A DNA stretch of 64,000 nt from Pseudoselenomonas ruminantium (GCA_015058655.1 SVBX01000016.1:1-64000); one strand, 5' to 3'; shown: positions 43,829-53,429, numbered from the stretch's first letter. Numbers and translations: made by a program. Notes: generated from the sequence alone by a model not told the origin.

Positions 43829-44425
43829 ATGATTGGCTATTTACGAGGCAAGGTTACATATCTGATGGCGGACTATGCCTTCCTAGAGGTGCAGGGGGTG
43901 GGGTACCGCCTGTTTATTTCCGAAACCACCCGCAGAGAGCTCAGGCTGAATGAGGAAGCGCAGCTTTTCACCTATCTGAGCGTCCGCGAAGATGCCCTGC
44001 AGCTTTACGGCTTTGCAACCCAGAGGGAGTACGACACCTTCCTGCTGCTTATTTCCGTCTCCGGCATTGGCCCCAAGGTGGCTCTGGGAATTCTTTCCCA
44101 TATCACCCTGGACGGCCTCTGTAGGGCTATCCATAACAAGCAGACCACCATCCTCACCAAACTGCCGGGCATCGGCAAGAAATCAGCTGAGCGTTTGGTG
44201 CTGGAACTGAAGGATAAGGTTTCCTTCATGGGGGAGGCTGAGGAAGAACTGGTGCTTGTCAGCGAAGACGAGGTGGCAGATGACAAGATTGCCGAGGCAC
44301 AGGCGGCGCTGATTTCCCTGGGCTACACCCAGGCTGAGATAGCACCGGCCTTGAAAAAAGCCGCAAAAGGCAAGGATACGGCAGAAATCATCAAGCTGGC
44401 TCTGAAGCTTTTGAGCAAAGCCTAG
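43829..44425 (+). CDS. ruvA: Holliday-junction DNA helicase subunit RuvA
   Basis: This 198-residue RuvA binds the four-way junction as a tetramer and recruits RuvB. It shows the N-terminal OB fold (MIGYLRGKVTYLMADYAFLE, VQGVGYRL), two helix-hairpin-helix motifs (ISVSGIGPKVALGILS, KLPGIGKKSAERLVLELKDK) and the C-terminal RuvB-binding domain (EAQAALISLGYTQAEIAPAL). The stop TAG shares its G with the first base of a collapsed MITE. Confidence 0.97.
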   Translation: MIGYLRGKVTYLMADYAFLEVQGVGYRLFISETTRRELRLNEEAQLFTYLSVREDALQLYGFATQREYDTFLLLISVSGIGPKVALGILSHITLDGLCRAIHNKQTTILTKLPGIGKKSAERLVLELKDKVSFMGEAEEELVLVSEDEVADDKIAEAQAALISLGYTQAEIAPALKKAAKGKDTAEIIKLALKLLSKA

Positions 44426-44451
44426 GACTTGTTGAATTAATCAACACGCCC
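44425..44451. mobile_element. Collapsed MITE: two terminal repeats joined head to head
   Basis: GGACTTGTTGA followed by ATTAATCAACACGCCC is a 27-bp near-palindrome. It equals a left and a right end of the TA-target MITE fused with loss of the whole interior. It is preceded by TA (44423-44424) and lies between ruvA and ruvB. Confidence 0.65.
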
Positions 44452-44468
44452 TGAGGAGGGAGGTCACT

Positions 44469-45494
44469 TTGGAAAGTTTCAATGACATGAGTTTGGAGGA
44501 CAGCCGCATCGTGTCCATGGGGGAGCAGCAGATGGACGACTGGCAGTACAGTCTGCGCCCCCGCAAGCTCAGCGAATACATAGGACAGGACAAGGCCAAG
44601 AACAATCTGGATATTTTCATCAGAGCGGCCCTGAACCGCGGGGATGCTCTGGATCATGTGCTGCTTTACGGCCCGCCGGGGCTGGGAAAGACCACTCTGG
44701 CTGGTATCATCGCCAATGAGCTGGGGGTGAATTTTCGCCAGACCTCCGGCCCTGCCATCGAAAAGCAGGGGGATTTGGCAGCACTTCTGACCAACCTGCA
44801 GGAGAGGGACGTGCTTTTCATAGATGAGATACACCGCCTTTCCCGCAGCGTAGAAGAAGTTCTGTACTCCGCCATGGAGGACTACGCCCTGGATATCATC
44901 ATCGGCAAGGGACCCAGTGCCCGCTCCATACGCCTGGACATTGCTCCCTTTACCCTGATAGGCGCCACCACCAAGGCAGGCGCCCTGGCGCCGCCTCTCC
45001 GTGACCGGTTCGGGGTTATTTCAAGGCTTGAGTACTACACGCCGGAAGCCCTGGTGCATATCGTGAAGCGGGCGGCAGAAATTCTGGAAATCCCCATTGA
45101 GGACCAGGGGGCGCTGGAAATCGCCCGCCGCTCCAGGGGGACTCCCCGTATTGCCAACCGCCTGTTGAAGCGGGTGCGGGATGTAGCCCAGATTGAAGGG
45201 GAGGGCATCATCACTGACGAACTGGCCGATAAGGCCCTGCGCATGCTGGAAGTAGACAAAGCAGGGCTTGATCACACGGACAGGCGCATGCTAAGCACCA
45301 TGATCTGCAAATTCGGCGGCGGCCCTGTGGGCCTGGATACCCTGGCTGCAGCCATCAGCGAAGCTACAGATACCATCGAGGATGTTTACGAACCCTTTCT
45401 CATACAGCTGGGCTTTATCAATCGCACTCCCCGAGGCCGGGTGGTGACCAGGGCCGGCTATGAGCATCTGGGGATACCCTATCCGGCTGACTGA
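44469..45494 (+). CDS. ruvB: Holliday-junction DNA helicase RuvB
   Basis: This 341-residue AAA+ motor drives branch migration. It has Walker [17 protein letters not shown], Walker [13 protein letters not shown], sensor 1 [20 protein letters not shown], the arginine finger region and a C-terminal winged helix ([13 protein letters not shown]). The start is TTG 44469, preceded by GAGGAGGGAGG. queH follows 9 bp after the stop. Confidence 0.97.
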   Translation: MESFNDMSLEDSRIVSMGEQQMDDWQYSLRPRKLSEYIGQDKAKNNLDIFIRAALNRGDALDHVLLYGPPGLGKTTLAGIIANELGVNFRQTSGPAIEKQGDLAALLTNLQERDVLFIDEIHRLSRSVEEVLYSAMEDYALDIIIGKGPSARSIRLDIAPFTLIGATTKAGALAPPLRDRFGVISRLEYYTPEALVHIVKRAAEILEIPIEDQGALEIARRSRGTPRIANRLLKRVRDVAQIEGEGIITDELADKALRMLEVDKAGLDHTDRRMLSTMICKFGGGPVGLDTLAAAISEATDTIEDVYEPFLIQLGFINRTPRGRVVTRAGYEHLGIPYPAD

Positions 45495-45503
45495 GGTGAG
45501 ACT

Positions 45504-46127
45504 ATGAAATTGCTGTTGCATATGTGCTGCGGTCCCTGTTCCTGCTATCCTGTCAAAAAGCTGAGGGAGGATGGCATAGAGCCGGTGGGCTATTTCTTCA
45601 ATCCCAATATCCATCCTTACAAGGAATGGGAAAGGCGGCTGCAAACTGCCAAGGAATTTGCAGCAAAGGTGAAAATGGAAATCCACACTGACGAGGAATA
45701 CCGCCTGCGGGACTTTTTGAAGAGGGCCCTCATAGCGGAGACAGAACCCAATGGACGCTGCACGATGTGCTACACCTGGCGGCTGGAGCAGGCAGCGAAA
45801 TTTGCTGCCGCCCATGGCTTTGAGGCCTTTACCTCTACCCTTTTTTACAGCATTTACCAGCAACATGACCTCATGCGCCGTACGGCAGAGCATTTCGCGG
45901 AAATCTACGGGGTGAAGTTTTACTATGAGAATTTCCGTCCCGGCTGGCAGGAGGGCATAGATATCAGCAGGGAGCTGGAGCTCTACCGCCAGCCATACTG
46001 CGGTTGCATTTTTTCCGAAGAAGATAGATATTCAAAAGCTATCCGCAAGGCACGGAGAAAAGAAAACAAGGCTAAAAAGCGTGCCAGGTTGGAAGCTGTT
46101 GCTTTAGGGAAAGGAGTCACCCTATGA
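45504..46127 (+). CDS. queH: Epoxyqueuosine reductase QueH
   Basis: This 207-residue QueH (DUF208) performs the last step of queuosine synthesis, reducing epoxyqueuosine in tRNA. It replaces the unrelated QueG in many anaerobes. Cysteine motifs that hold its 4Fe-4S cluster and metal are HMCCGPCSCYPV, RCTMCYTWRLEQAA and QPYCGCIFSEEDRY. The lysine-rich C terminus may aid tRNA binding. It overlaps the SpoIID-like gene by four bases; queA lies one gene further on. Confidence 0.94.
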   Translation: MKLLLHMCCGPCSCYPVKKLREDGIEPVGYFFNPNIHPYKEWERRLQTAKEFAAKVKMEIHTDEEYRLRDFLKRALIAETEPNGRCTMCYTWRLEQAAKFAAAHGFEAFTSTLFYSIYQQHDLMRRTAEHFAEIYGVKFYYENFRPGWQEGIDISRELELYRQPYCGCIFSEEDRYSKAIRKARRKENKAKKRARLEAVALGKGVTL

Positions 46128-47287
46128 AAAAGTCTTTCCTTGCACTGTATTGCCTGTTTTCTAGCCTGACCATACCATCTATTGCTGAAGCAGCCTGGCA
46201 GCCACAACTAGCTATAGGGCTCTGGTCAGGACAGGAGACAATAACCCTCAAACTTCCCTGCAAGAGTAAAATTTTTTTTGAGGGAGAGGAAAAATCTATT
46301 ATGGAGTTGGCAGCTGGCAGCCAGCTTTCCATAACCCACAATGGCAGCCATTTCTTGGCCAACGGCAAAAATTTGAAGGCAGAAGGAAAGGGATTGGTTA
46401 TCAAGGCAGAATCCGCCAAGGTTCGTGACTATTACTTCACAGCCAGACAAAATGATTATCGTGGATCTGCCAAAATCATAATCAAGCATGGCAAACTTTC
46501 CTTGATAAACCTAGTAGATACAGAAGACTATCTGAAAGGGGTATTGCCTGAGGAAATGCCCACTGACTGGCCGGTAGAAGCACTGAAAGCACAGGCAGTA
46601 GCAGCTCGTACTTATGCCCTGCAGCATCGAAAAAGGCATGAAGGTGACGGCTTTGACCTGTGTACTAATACCCACTGCCAACAATATCTAGGAAAAAGGT
46701 CAGAAAAACCGGCCGCAAGCAAAGCCTTGGAAACTACAGCCGGAGAAGTGCTTACTTATCAAGGCAAGCTTATAGATGCCTTTTTCCACACAGATTCCGG
46801 TGGCATGACAGAAAACAGCGAAGATGTCTGGGGAGCAAAAATGCCTTATCTCAGAGCAGTCAAAGAAAAAGAACTCTATACGAAACCTTGGAAAACTGTC
46901 CTTACCGCCGAGCGGGCAGCCTCTCTGGTGGGGAAAAAAAGCCACAAGGATATTGGTGATTTAAAAAAAGTAGAACTATCTTCTCTGAAGATTGGTAGTT
47001 CTGGCAAAGACCGCAGTCACTCCGGCAGAGTAAAGCAGGCAGTTTTTGTGGGAAGCCGTGGCAAAGTAACAATAAGTGGCAATGACCTGCGTAGTCTCTT
47101 TAGCTTGCGCAGTACCTTGTTTGATATGCACCTTAGCCATAAGCAACTCACTGTAGAAGGCTACGGCTGGGGACACGGTCTGGGGCTTTCTCAATGGGGA
47201 GCAAAAAAGTGGGCAGAGAACGGAAAAAAATACAACGAGATACTAGGTCATTACTATCAACATACTGAACTGAAAAAACTTTATTGA
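46124..47287 (+). CDS. SpoIID/LytB-domain exported protein
   Basis: This 387-residue protein has a signal peptide (SFLALYCLFSSLTIPSIAEA) and a SpoIID/LytB domain: NLVDTEDYLKGVLPEEMPTD, LKAQAVAARTYAL, ATAGEVLTYQGK-like and HTDSGGMTENSEDVWG, ending with YGWGHGLGLSQWGAKKWAE. SpoIID proteins are lytic transglycosylases acting on peptidoglycan stripped of peptides; non-sporulating relatives remain in cell-wall roles. Its start overlaps the queH stop (ATGA). Confidence 0.92.
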   Translation: MKKSFLALYCLFSSLTIPSIAEAAWQPQLAIGLWSGQETITLKLPCKSKIFFEGEEKSIMELAAGSQLSITHNGSHFLANGKNLKAEGKGLVIKAESAKVRDYYFTARQNDYRGSAKIIIKHGKLSLINLVDTEDYLKGVLPEEMPTDWPVEALKAQAVAARTYALQHRKRHEGDGFDLCTNTHCQQYLGKRSEKPAASKALETTAGEVLTYQGKLIDAFFHTDSGGMTENSEDVWGAKMPYLRAVKEKELYTKPWKTVLTAERAASLVGKKSHKDIGDLKKVELSSLKIGSSGKDRSHSGRVKQAVFVGSRGKVTISGNDLRSLFSLRSTLFDMHLSHKQLTVEGYGWGHGLGLSQWGAKKWAENGKKYNEILGHYYQHTELKKLY

Positions 47288-47317
47288 ACTGATTAACGGA
47301 AAAGAAGGATTTTAAGC

Positions 47318-48400
47318 ATGTTATTATCGGATTTTGACTACAACCTGCCAGAAGAGCGCATTGCCCAGACACCTATAGAGCCACGCAATGCTTCACGACT
47401 GATGGTGCTGAACCCGCAGGACAAGTCGATACAACACAAACACTTTTATGACCTAAAGGAATTCCTGGTACCTGGAGATACCCTAATCTTCAATGATACC
47501 AGGGTGCTTCCTGCCCGCCTGATAGGTCATCGCGCCCAAACTGGTGGCAAGGTGGAGGTTTTCCTGTTGCGCCGTCTGGATACCACGCATTGGGAAACAT
47601 TAGTAAAACCAGGAAAAAAAGCCAGACCTGGCAATGAGATAGTGTTCAGTGATGAACTTTTCTGTTTGGTCACTGAACATACGGACTTTGGCGGCCGTAT
47701 TGTGGAATTCAAATTTGATGGTATTTTTGAAGAGATTCTGGACAGATTAGGTGAAACGCCTCTGCCTCCGTACATACATGAGAAACTGGAGGATAAGGAG
47801 CGTTACCAGACTGTTTACAATCGGGAAGAAGGTTCCGCTGCTGCGCCTACTGCAGGCTTGCATTTCACCAAAGAACAGATGCAGGAACTCAAGGATATGG
47901 GGATAAATCTTGGATTTGTAACCCTTCATGTCGGATTAGGCACCTTCCGTCCCGTCAGCACAGAAAAGATTGAAGAGCACGAAATGCACAAAGAGTACTA
48001 TTCAATTTCCGAAGAAACTGCAGAGCTAATTAAGCATACCAAGGAATCAGGTCATCGTGTTATCGCCGTAGGCACAACTTCTATACGCACTTTAGAATCT
48101 GCTGCTATAGCTCAAAATGAAATTAGCGGAAAAAGTGGTTGGACTCAGATTTTTATTTATCCTGGCTATGATTTCAAGATTGTAGATGCCATCATAACAA
48201 ATTTCCATCTGCCAAAGTCCACTCTTATCATGTTAATCAGTGCTTTTGCCGGAAGAAAGTTTATTCTTGATGCGTACAAAACTGCAGTTAAAGAACAGTA
48301 TAGATTCTTTTCATTTGGCGATGCAATGTTTATACAGTGCAAGCAAAGCAAAACAGAACTTGAACAAGATTTAATGGAATTAGGAATTCCTAAAAAATAA
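47318..48400 (+). CDS. queA: S-adenosylmethionine:tRNA ribosyltransferase-isomerase QueA
   Basis: This 360-residue enzyme transfers and isomerises ribose from SAM to preQ1-tRNA in queuosine synthesis. Family blocks are [59 protein letters not shown] and [18 protein letters not shown]. The length is slightly above the usual 340. With queH two genes upstream it forms a split queuosine set. Confidence 0.97.
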   Translation: MLLSDFDYNLPEERIAQTPIEPRNASRLMVLNPQDKSIQHKHFYDLKEFLVPGDTLIFNDTRVLPARLIGHRAQTGGKVEVFLLRRLDTTHWETLVKPGKKARPGNEIVFSDELFCLVTEHTDFGGRIVEFKFDGIFEEILDRLGETPLPPYIHEKLEDKERYQTVYNREEGSAAAPTAGLHFTKEQMQELKDMGINLGFVTLHVGLGTFRPVSTEKIEEHEMHKEYYSISEETAELIKHTKESGHRVIAVGTTSIRTLESAAIAQNEISGKSGWTQIFIYPGYDFKIVDAIITNFHLPKSTLIMLISAFAGRKFILDAYKTAVKEQYRFFSFGDAMFIQCKQSKTELEQDLMELGIPKK

Positions 48401-48433
48401 AATTCATCTTCCATGTAAATGAGGTGAAAAAGC

Positions 48434-49135
48434 TTGCAGGAAGAAACAAAAGCCAAAGTAGAATCCGAGATAAAGGATTGGAAATATTTACAGGAACTAC
48501 CTGATACATGTCATAGTTTTCACCTCATTCGTGAAACTAAAATCATAGAGAGCACGTATGATATTTACAGCTATGTTCATCCAGACATTCATAAAAAGGC
48601 GGTTGTATACTATCACGAAGAAACTCATGAATATAAAGTGCGTGTATACATTGGTCTGATTGAATTTTGTTGCATAGAATTTATCACAGCTAAGTTGTCC
48701 GATTTTGAACAATTGCTCAAAAAAAATTTTGATGATTTGCTGAGCAATATGGAAAAATACAATCCTGCAAGTCTAAGCAGTATAGTTATTAACAGTGGAA
48801 TAATAGAATGGGGAAGGAGCTATAATCTACCCCAAAACTGTGAAGGATTCGAGCTTTTCATCAGTCCCGGCACCCCAGAGAAAATCAATAATGGCTCCTA
48901 TGTAATAATCAATTATGCCGATTTCGGCATAGAGAGTGATTTTTCCATTTATTACAATATTTACCGTGACGAATTTTTTGGAGAAGCACGCATTTGGTCT
49001 ATCCCCGATGTTAATTATGATTTCGACTCTACTTCATTAGGTGAATTGGAAGAAAAACTACGCATATACATGGTTCCGCGCTTGCAGGAAATCAGACAAA
49101 TAGCTATGAAAGAAACTGCATCAAAGGAGAAGTAA
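48434..49135 (+). CDS. Uncharacterised protein, partner of the NdpA-like gene
   Basis: This 233-residue, acidic, soluble protein has no family I recognise. It reads as two similar halves of mixed alpha/beta character: DWKYLQELPDTCHSFHLIRE, IYSYVHPDIHKKAVVYYHEE and IEWGRSYNLPQNCEGFELFI, SDFSIYYNIYRDEFFGEARI. Each half begins with W-------LP--C--F-L, suggesting an internal duplication. The start is TTG 48434 with GAGGTGAAAAAG upstream. It is 4 bp from the next gene, encoding a nucleoid-associated protein, so the two are probably one functional unit. Confidence 0.7.
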   Translation: MQEETKAKVESEIKDWKYLQELPDTCHSFHLIRETKIIESTYDIYSYVHPDIHKKAVVYYHEETHEYKVRVYIGLIEFCCIEFITAKLSDFEQLLKKNFDDLLSNMEKYNPASLSSIVINSGIIEWGRSYNLPQNCEGFELFISPGTPEKINNGSYVIINYADFGIESDFSIYYNIYRDEFFGEARIWSIPDVNYDFDSTSLGELEEKLRIYMVPRLQEIRQIAMKETASKEK

Positions 49136-49139
49136 AAAC

Positions 49140-50141
49140 ATGATTATCATAGATAAAGCTGTACTGCATATCATGGATTTAAGCTCTGGCATGACAGTGT
49201 ATTCTGATGAAGAATTATCCATCAAAGACAGCATTGAAACATTCCTGCTGAAGCATATAGAAAAATCCTGGGGGAGCCAGGAAGCAAAGCCTGGGACTTT
49301 CTATGAAGACAGCTCATTTAGGGAAAAGCTCAACGCGTATGTTTCTGGGAAATCGGACTTCATTTCCTTCAGTAAAGAAGTGGGACATACCTTCGAAGAA
49401 GCTTTCTGCCACGCGGAAGAGATGGCTTCAGCTGATCTGATTATGGCGGATGTGCGCATCGATGATCGACGCCAGATAGTTATCTTCAAGTGCAACAGCC
49501 ATATCGGCTATATCCATCAAGTCAATCAAACAGAAAATGGCGTAAAAAATGAGATAATAAACCACTATGCCATTATGCCTAACCTCACTCAAAAAATGGA
49601 TGAATTTGCCTTTATTGATGTAGAAAATCAAGAGATTTCTGTTAGTGCCAAACGCTATACCATTGATGGAAATCGCATCTTTGTTTTCCCAGAGATATTG
49701 CTGGAATGTTCGTTGACGCCTTCGCCAAAAGAAGCTATCAAGAGCCTGGATAAAACAGTCAAAAAAGTGGCCGAAGCATATGGACAGAATGCAGCTGCTT
49801 TATCAGCTGCAGCCAAGAATTGTGTGGCTGAAACTATGCAAAGTGTCGATGAGCTTGACATGACAGCCATAGGCAAGGAAGTTTTCAAGGACAATCCTTC
49901 CATGCAAGCTGATTTTGAAGCAACCATTCAGGAAGAAGGCTTTGAAAAACCTGTTAAAATGAATCAAGAAAGCACTTTGAAAAAAATGTGCAAACATAAA
50001 TTGAAAACTGATACAGGTATAGAGTTGACTATCCCTACTGACTACATGGATAATATCGAATATGTGGAGTTTAACAACAATGATGATGGAACTTTATCCA
50101 TCACCTTGAAGCATATTTCCAATATAGTAAGTCGCAATTAA
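49140..50141 (+). CDS. Nucleoid-associated protein (NdpA/YejK family)
   Basis: This 333-residue protein of the 37-kDa nucleoid-associated family begins with IDKAVLHIMDLSSGMTVYSD and continues with the usual LIMADVRIDDRRQIVIFKCN and YIHQVNQTENGVKNEIINHY blocks and a central charged helix. The family is enriched near mobile and defence loci in some genomes, but its function is poorly defined. AAAGGAGAAG precedes the start. It is coupled to the unknown gene at 48434. Confidence 0.85.
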   Translation: MIIIDKAVLHIMDLSSGMTVYSDEELSIKDSIETFLLKHIEKSWGSQEAKPGTFYEDSSFREKLNAYVSGKSDFISFSKEVGHTFEEAFCHAEEMASADLIMADVRIDDRRQIVIFKCNSHIGYIHQVNQTENGVKNEIINHYAIMPNLTQKMDEFAFIDVENQEISVSAKRYTIDGNRIFVFPEILLECSLTPSPKEAIKSLDKTVKKVAEAYGQNAAALSAAAKNCVAETMQSVDELDMTAIGKEVFKDNPSMQADFEATIQEEGFEKPVKMNQESTLKKMCKHKLKTDTGIELTIPTDYMDNIEYVEFNNNDDGTLSITLKHISNIVSRN

Positions 50142-50163
50142 AACAAGAAAGGAAGTTTTTCGT

Positions 50164-51408
50164 TTGGTATTTTCCGAGAAGTTGCTGTCCTTAAAGAATG
50201 AGGTTTTACAGGAATCTAAGCCACTGTTCAAAAAAGTGGAGGCGATAGCAGAGGCCAATACCTTGAAAGTTTTGGATGCTATGCGAGAGTGCAAAGTATC
50301 TGACAGCCATTTCAATACCACATCCGGCTATGCCTATGATGATATAGGCAGGGGCAAGCTGGAGGAACTGTATGCCAGAATTTTTGGTGCTGAGCGCGCT
50401 CTGGTGCGTACTCAGTTTGTCTCCGGTACTCATGCTCTGGCCACGGTACTCTTTGGCATCCTGCGACCCGGTGATGAGCTGATATCCTTGACGGGCAAGC
50501 CCTATGATACCATGCAGACGGTTATTGGCTACGACAACCCCTCTCCAGGCTCCTTGAAGGAATTTGGCATCAAGTACAAGGAACTGCCCATGGAAGAGGG
50601 TAAAGTTGTGGTTGATAACATCAACCACATTGTAAGCAAAGATACCAAGTTGGCTCTTATTCAGCGTTCCCGTGGCTACAGCATGAGGAATCCGCTTTCT
50701 ATTGAAGATATCAAGGAGATTACGGCAGAGGTGCACCGTATAAATCCCGACTGTATCTGCTTTGTGGATAACTGTTACGGTGAGTTCGTGGATGTACTGG
50801 AGCCAACACAGGTAGGGGCCGATATCATGGCAGGTTCCCTGATCAAGAATCCTGGCGGCGGCATAGCGCCTACGGGTGGCTATATTGCAGGCAAGGACAA
50901 GCTGGTGGAGTTGGCTTCCTACCGCTTGACGGCACCTGGCATGGGCGATGAACTGGGGGCGAGCCTCTCAAACAACCGCTTGCTGTTCCAAGGATTGTTC
51001 CTGGCACCGCATGTGGTGTCCCAGGCCATCAAGGGAGCTATCTTTGCTGCCGGTATGTTTGCGAAGCTGGGCTACAAGACTTTGCCTTTGCCAGAGGATG
51101 TACGGGGTGATATCATTCAAGCCATCGAGCTGGGCTCAGCCGAGAAGCTGATAGCTTTCTGCGGAGGCATTCAGAAGTATTCGCCGGTAGATTCCTTTGC
51201 CACGCCAGAGCCCTGGGATATGCCAGGATATGCCGATCAAGTTATCATGGCAGCAGGAACCTTCGTGCAGGGCGCTTCCATAGAATTCAGCGCCGATGGT
51301 CCTTTAAGAGCACCATATAATGTTTACCTTCAAGGTGGCCTGACCTTTGAACATGCCGTCATCGGCATCATGGGGGCAGCTCAAGCTATCGAAGATTTGC
51401 AGGGCTGA
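50164..51408 (+). CDS. Methionine gamma-lyase family (aluminium-resistance-like) PLP enzyme
   Basis: This 414-residue fold-type I PLP enzyme of the family annotated as aluminium resistance/YnbB shows HFNTTSGYAYDDIGRGKLEE, VRTQFVSGTHALATVLFGIL, ICFVDNCYGEFVD (Asp holding the ring nitrogen) and GSLIKNPGGGIAPTGGYIAG with the Schiff-base lysine. It resembles cystathionine/methionine gamma-lyases, but the true reaction is unsettled. The start is TTG 50164 (AGAAAGGAAG upstream). A terminator lies at 51471-51499. Confidence 0.9.
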   Translation: MVFSEKLLSLKNEVLQESKPLFKKVEAIAEANTLKVLDAMRECKVSDSHFNTTSGYAYDDIGRGKLEELYARIFGAERALVRTQFVSGTHALATVLFGILRPGDELISLTGKPYDTMQTVIGYDNPSPGSLKEFGIKYKELPMEEGKVVVDNINHIVSKDTKLALIQRSRGYSMRNPLSIEDIKEITAEVHRINPDCICFVDNCYGEFVDVLEPTQVGADIMAGSLIKNPGGGIAPTGGYIAGKDKLVELASYRLTAPGMGDELGASLSNNRLLFQGLFLAPHVVSQAIKGAIFAAGMFAKLGYKTLPLPEDVRGDIIQAIELGSAEKLIAFCGGIQKYSPVDSFATPEPWDMPGYADQVIMAAGTFVQGASIEFSADGPLRAPYNVYLQGGLTFEHAVIGIMGAAQAIEDLQG

Positions 51409-51470
51409 TAAAAATCTTGCAATGGCGAACAAAAGATATTAAAATAAATTAAGCAGATAATTGAAAAGAC

Positions 51471-51499
51471 AGCAGGTCAGTCCCATGACCTGCTTTTTC
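51471..51499 (+). terminator. Terminator after the methionine gamma-lyase family gene
   Basis: AGCAGGTCA pairs with TGACCTGCT around GTCCCA and is followed by TTTT. Confidence 0.8.
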
Positions 51500-51509
51500 C
51501 TCCAAATCT

Positions 51510-51539
51510 TACTGTGTTGTATTCCTGTACAACACAGTA
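51510..51539. repeat. Perfect 12-6-12 palindrome upstream of the recombinase gene
   Basis: TACTGTGTTGTA, a 6-nt centre TTCCTG and the exact complement TACAACACAGTA form a 30-bp symmetric site. There is no T run, so it is not a terminator. Two roughly 11-12-bp arms around a 6-bp spacer are the geometry of Xer/dif-type core sites, though the arms do not match the dif consensus. It could equally be an operator for the gene 46 bp downstream. Confidence 0.6.
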
Positions 51540-51585
51540 GAGCGCCGAGACAAGACATTAATAATATTTTCAGCGAGGATTTTTC

Positions 51586-52638
51586 ATGAAAAAAATGGAT
51601 GATAATATCAACCACATTTCCGAGGAAGATTTTTCTGTTGTTCCTGCAGCAAATCATGGTTCGCTGGCCCATATTGCAACCAGTCAAACTATCGACCCAG
51701 ATTACTTTGCCGCTCATTACTATGAATTCTTACCACGATATATTGCTAACGGCAATCCCAGCAGCAACACACTTACAACATATTGTTCCTGGATAGACCA
51801 CTTCATTGCCTGGTGCTTGGATTGCAATATGCATCCATTATCAGTATCGGATTATCAGATGCGCCTGTTTCGTGAATACCTGCTAAGTGAAAATTATCAG
51901 CCAGGTACCAATCATACGGCCTTTATGGCCATTCGTTCTTTCTTTTCTGCCGCTCAGCAGCTTGGACTTATCAATGCCAATCCCTGTCAAGATGTAAGCG
52001 TTGCCAGCACAACTTCTCATAATCTATTAAATTTCTACAGTCAGGATCAGATGCGAGAAATCTGTGAATTCTTTGACCAGGAGCCCGATCCCTTTATACG
52101 CAATCGAAACATACTTATTTTGTACCTTATGGGCGTTGAAGGCTTGCGTAACATCGAAGTTCACAGGCTTTGCCGGGAAGACATCCGTTGGGACATCAAA
52201 ATCATCATGATTCGGGGCAAGGGTGCTGCAGGGCGTCTTGATCCCATCTATCCCTGCTCTGAAACTTTTGATATATTGAAAGCCTACCTAGATGCAATTC
52301 CCTCTGACAAACCTATAAAAAAAGAGGGTTCTCTCACGCCTCTTATCCTGTCAGACTCAAACAACAACGATCTAGGACGTATTTCCCGCAATGGACTGCG
52401 CTACATCATGAACAAAGCCTTAAAAATAACAGGTCTTAAGCAACCTGGTCAAACATGCCATATCTTCCGTCATAGCTGTGGCACAAATCTTTACCAACAA
52501 ACCAAAGACCTGCGCGTAGTTCAGGATACACTCCGCCACCGCGATCCGAAAATAACGGCTCGTTATGCCCATGTAAATCAGCAACTCAATAACCGCGTTA
52601 CTTCTGGGCTTGCATTGCGAAGCGATGGTGAACAGTAA
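51586..52638 (+). CDS. Tyrosine recombinase (XerC/D-like)
   Basis: This 350-residue tyrosine recombinase has an N-terminal SAM-like DNA-binding domain (NTLTTYCSWIDHFIAWCLDC, AIRSFFSAAQQLGLINANPC) and a catalytic domain with the Arg in VEGLRNIEVHRL, a beta-hairpin Lys (IRGKG), HxxR in CHIFRHSCGTNLYQ and the nucleophile in ARYAHVNQQ. The approximately 50-residue N-terminal extension is longer than in XerC/D. It could resolve chromosome dimers or serve a mobile element. A perfect 12-6-12 palindrome lies just upstream. Confidence 0.9.
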   Translation: MKKMDDNINHISEEDFSVVPAANHGSLAHIATSQTIDPDYFAAHYYEFLPRYIANGNPSSNTLTTYCSWIDHFIAWCLDCNMHPLSVSDYQMRLFREYLLSENYQPGTNHTAFMAIRSFFSAAQQLGLINANPCQDVSVASTTSHNLLNFYSQDQMREICEFFDQEPDPFIRNRNILILYLMGVEGLRNIEVHRLCREDIRWDIKIIMIRGKGAAGRLDPIYPCSETFDILKAYLDAIPSDKPIKKEGSLTPLILSDSNNNDLGRISRNGLRYIMNKALKITGLKQPGQTCHIFRHSCGTNLYQQTKDLRVVQDTLRHRDPKITARYAHVNQQLNNRVTSGLALRSDGEQ

Positions 52639-52657
52639 GACACGGATTTTAAACAAC

Positions 52658-52702
52658 AAAAAGCCGTCAGCCCCCTTTCTAGTGGATGGCTGACGGCTTT
52701 TT
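52658..52702. terminator. Bidirectional terminator between the recombinase and hisIE
   Basis: A perfect 15-bp stem (AAAAAGCCGTCAGCC and its complement) separates the converging genes. Confidence 0.88.
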
Positions 52703-52712
52703 GCTTAAGTTG

Positions 52713-53429
52713 TCACATATCCGGCCTTACACCGGTCTTGCCAGTGAATTTATGGTAGCTTCCGCCCTTGCGGCGCTTCATTAATTCGTTGAAAAGTTCT
52801 TCCGGAGTAATATTATGATAGGCCAAAAGCACCAGACAGTGGTACCAAAGATCTCCCATTTCATAAACAATTTCTTTCTTTTCTTGGTTCTTAGAGGCAA
52901 TTACCGTTTCTACGGCCTCTTCGCCGACCTTTTTGAGTATCTTGTCCTGTCCTTTTTCAAACAGGTAATTAGTATATGAGCCTTCCACAGGATTCAGGCG
53001 ACGATCCTGAATCACTTCGTAAAGGTCGTTAAGCACCTTGGCTAAAGCAACTTGTGGTTCCTGAGGTAATACTGCAATGCCTTTTTCTTCAGTCCCCATT
53101 AATTTTCTGCCGCTGAAACAGGAATAGCTTCCGGTATGGCAGGCCACACCCGTTTGGTGTATCCGGAGAAGCAAGGTGTCGCCGTCACAGTCGTAGGATA
53201 TTTCCTTCACCTTCTGTACATTGCCGGAGGTTTCTCCCTTTTTCCATAGCGCCTGACGGCTACGGCTGAAATAATGGGCATAGCCTGTCTCAAGTGTCTT
53301 TTTCAGCGACTCCTCATTCATGTAGGCCAACATGAGCACCTGACCATTTTCTTCCTGCACAACTGCAGGCACTAAGCCTTTTTCATCAAACTTGACCATT
53401 GAAATATCAATGTTTGCTGCGTCAATCAT
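52713..53429 (-). CDS. hisIE: Bifunctional phosphoribosyl-AMP cyclohydrolase/phosphoribosyl-ATP pyrophosphohydrolase
   Basis: This 238-residue fusion performs steps 2 and 3 of histidine synthesis. The HisI half has [36 protein letters not shown] and [20 protein letters not shown] with zinc cysteines. The HisE half has [15 protein letters not shown] and [18 protein letters not shown]. It overlaps hisF by four bases and is the last gene of this short his unit. [22 protein letters not shown]-like tail (last 20 residues) is a minor extension. Confidence 0.96.
   Translation of the reverse strand: MIDAANIDISMVKFDEKGLVPAVVQEENGQVLMLAYMNEESLKKTLETGYAHYFSRSRQALWKKGETSGNVQKVKEISYDCDGDTLLLRIHQTGVACHTGSYSCFSGRKLMGTEEKGIAVLPQEPQVALAKVLNDLYEVIQDRRLNPVEGSYTNYLFEKGQDKILKKVGEEAVETVIASKNQEKKEIVYEMGDLWYHCLVLLAYHNITPEELFNELMKRRKGGSYHKFTGKTGVRPDM

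Noticed and set aside
51510-51539. Terminator at the 12-6-12 palindrome
   Set aside because: No T run on either side, and a proper terminator already lies at 51471-51499.
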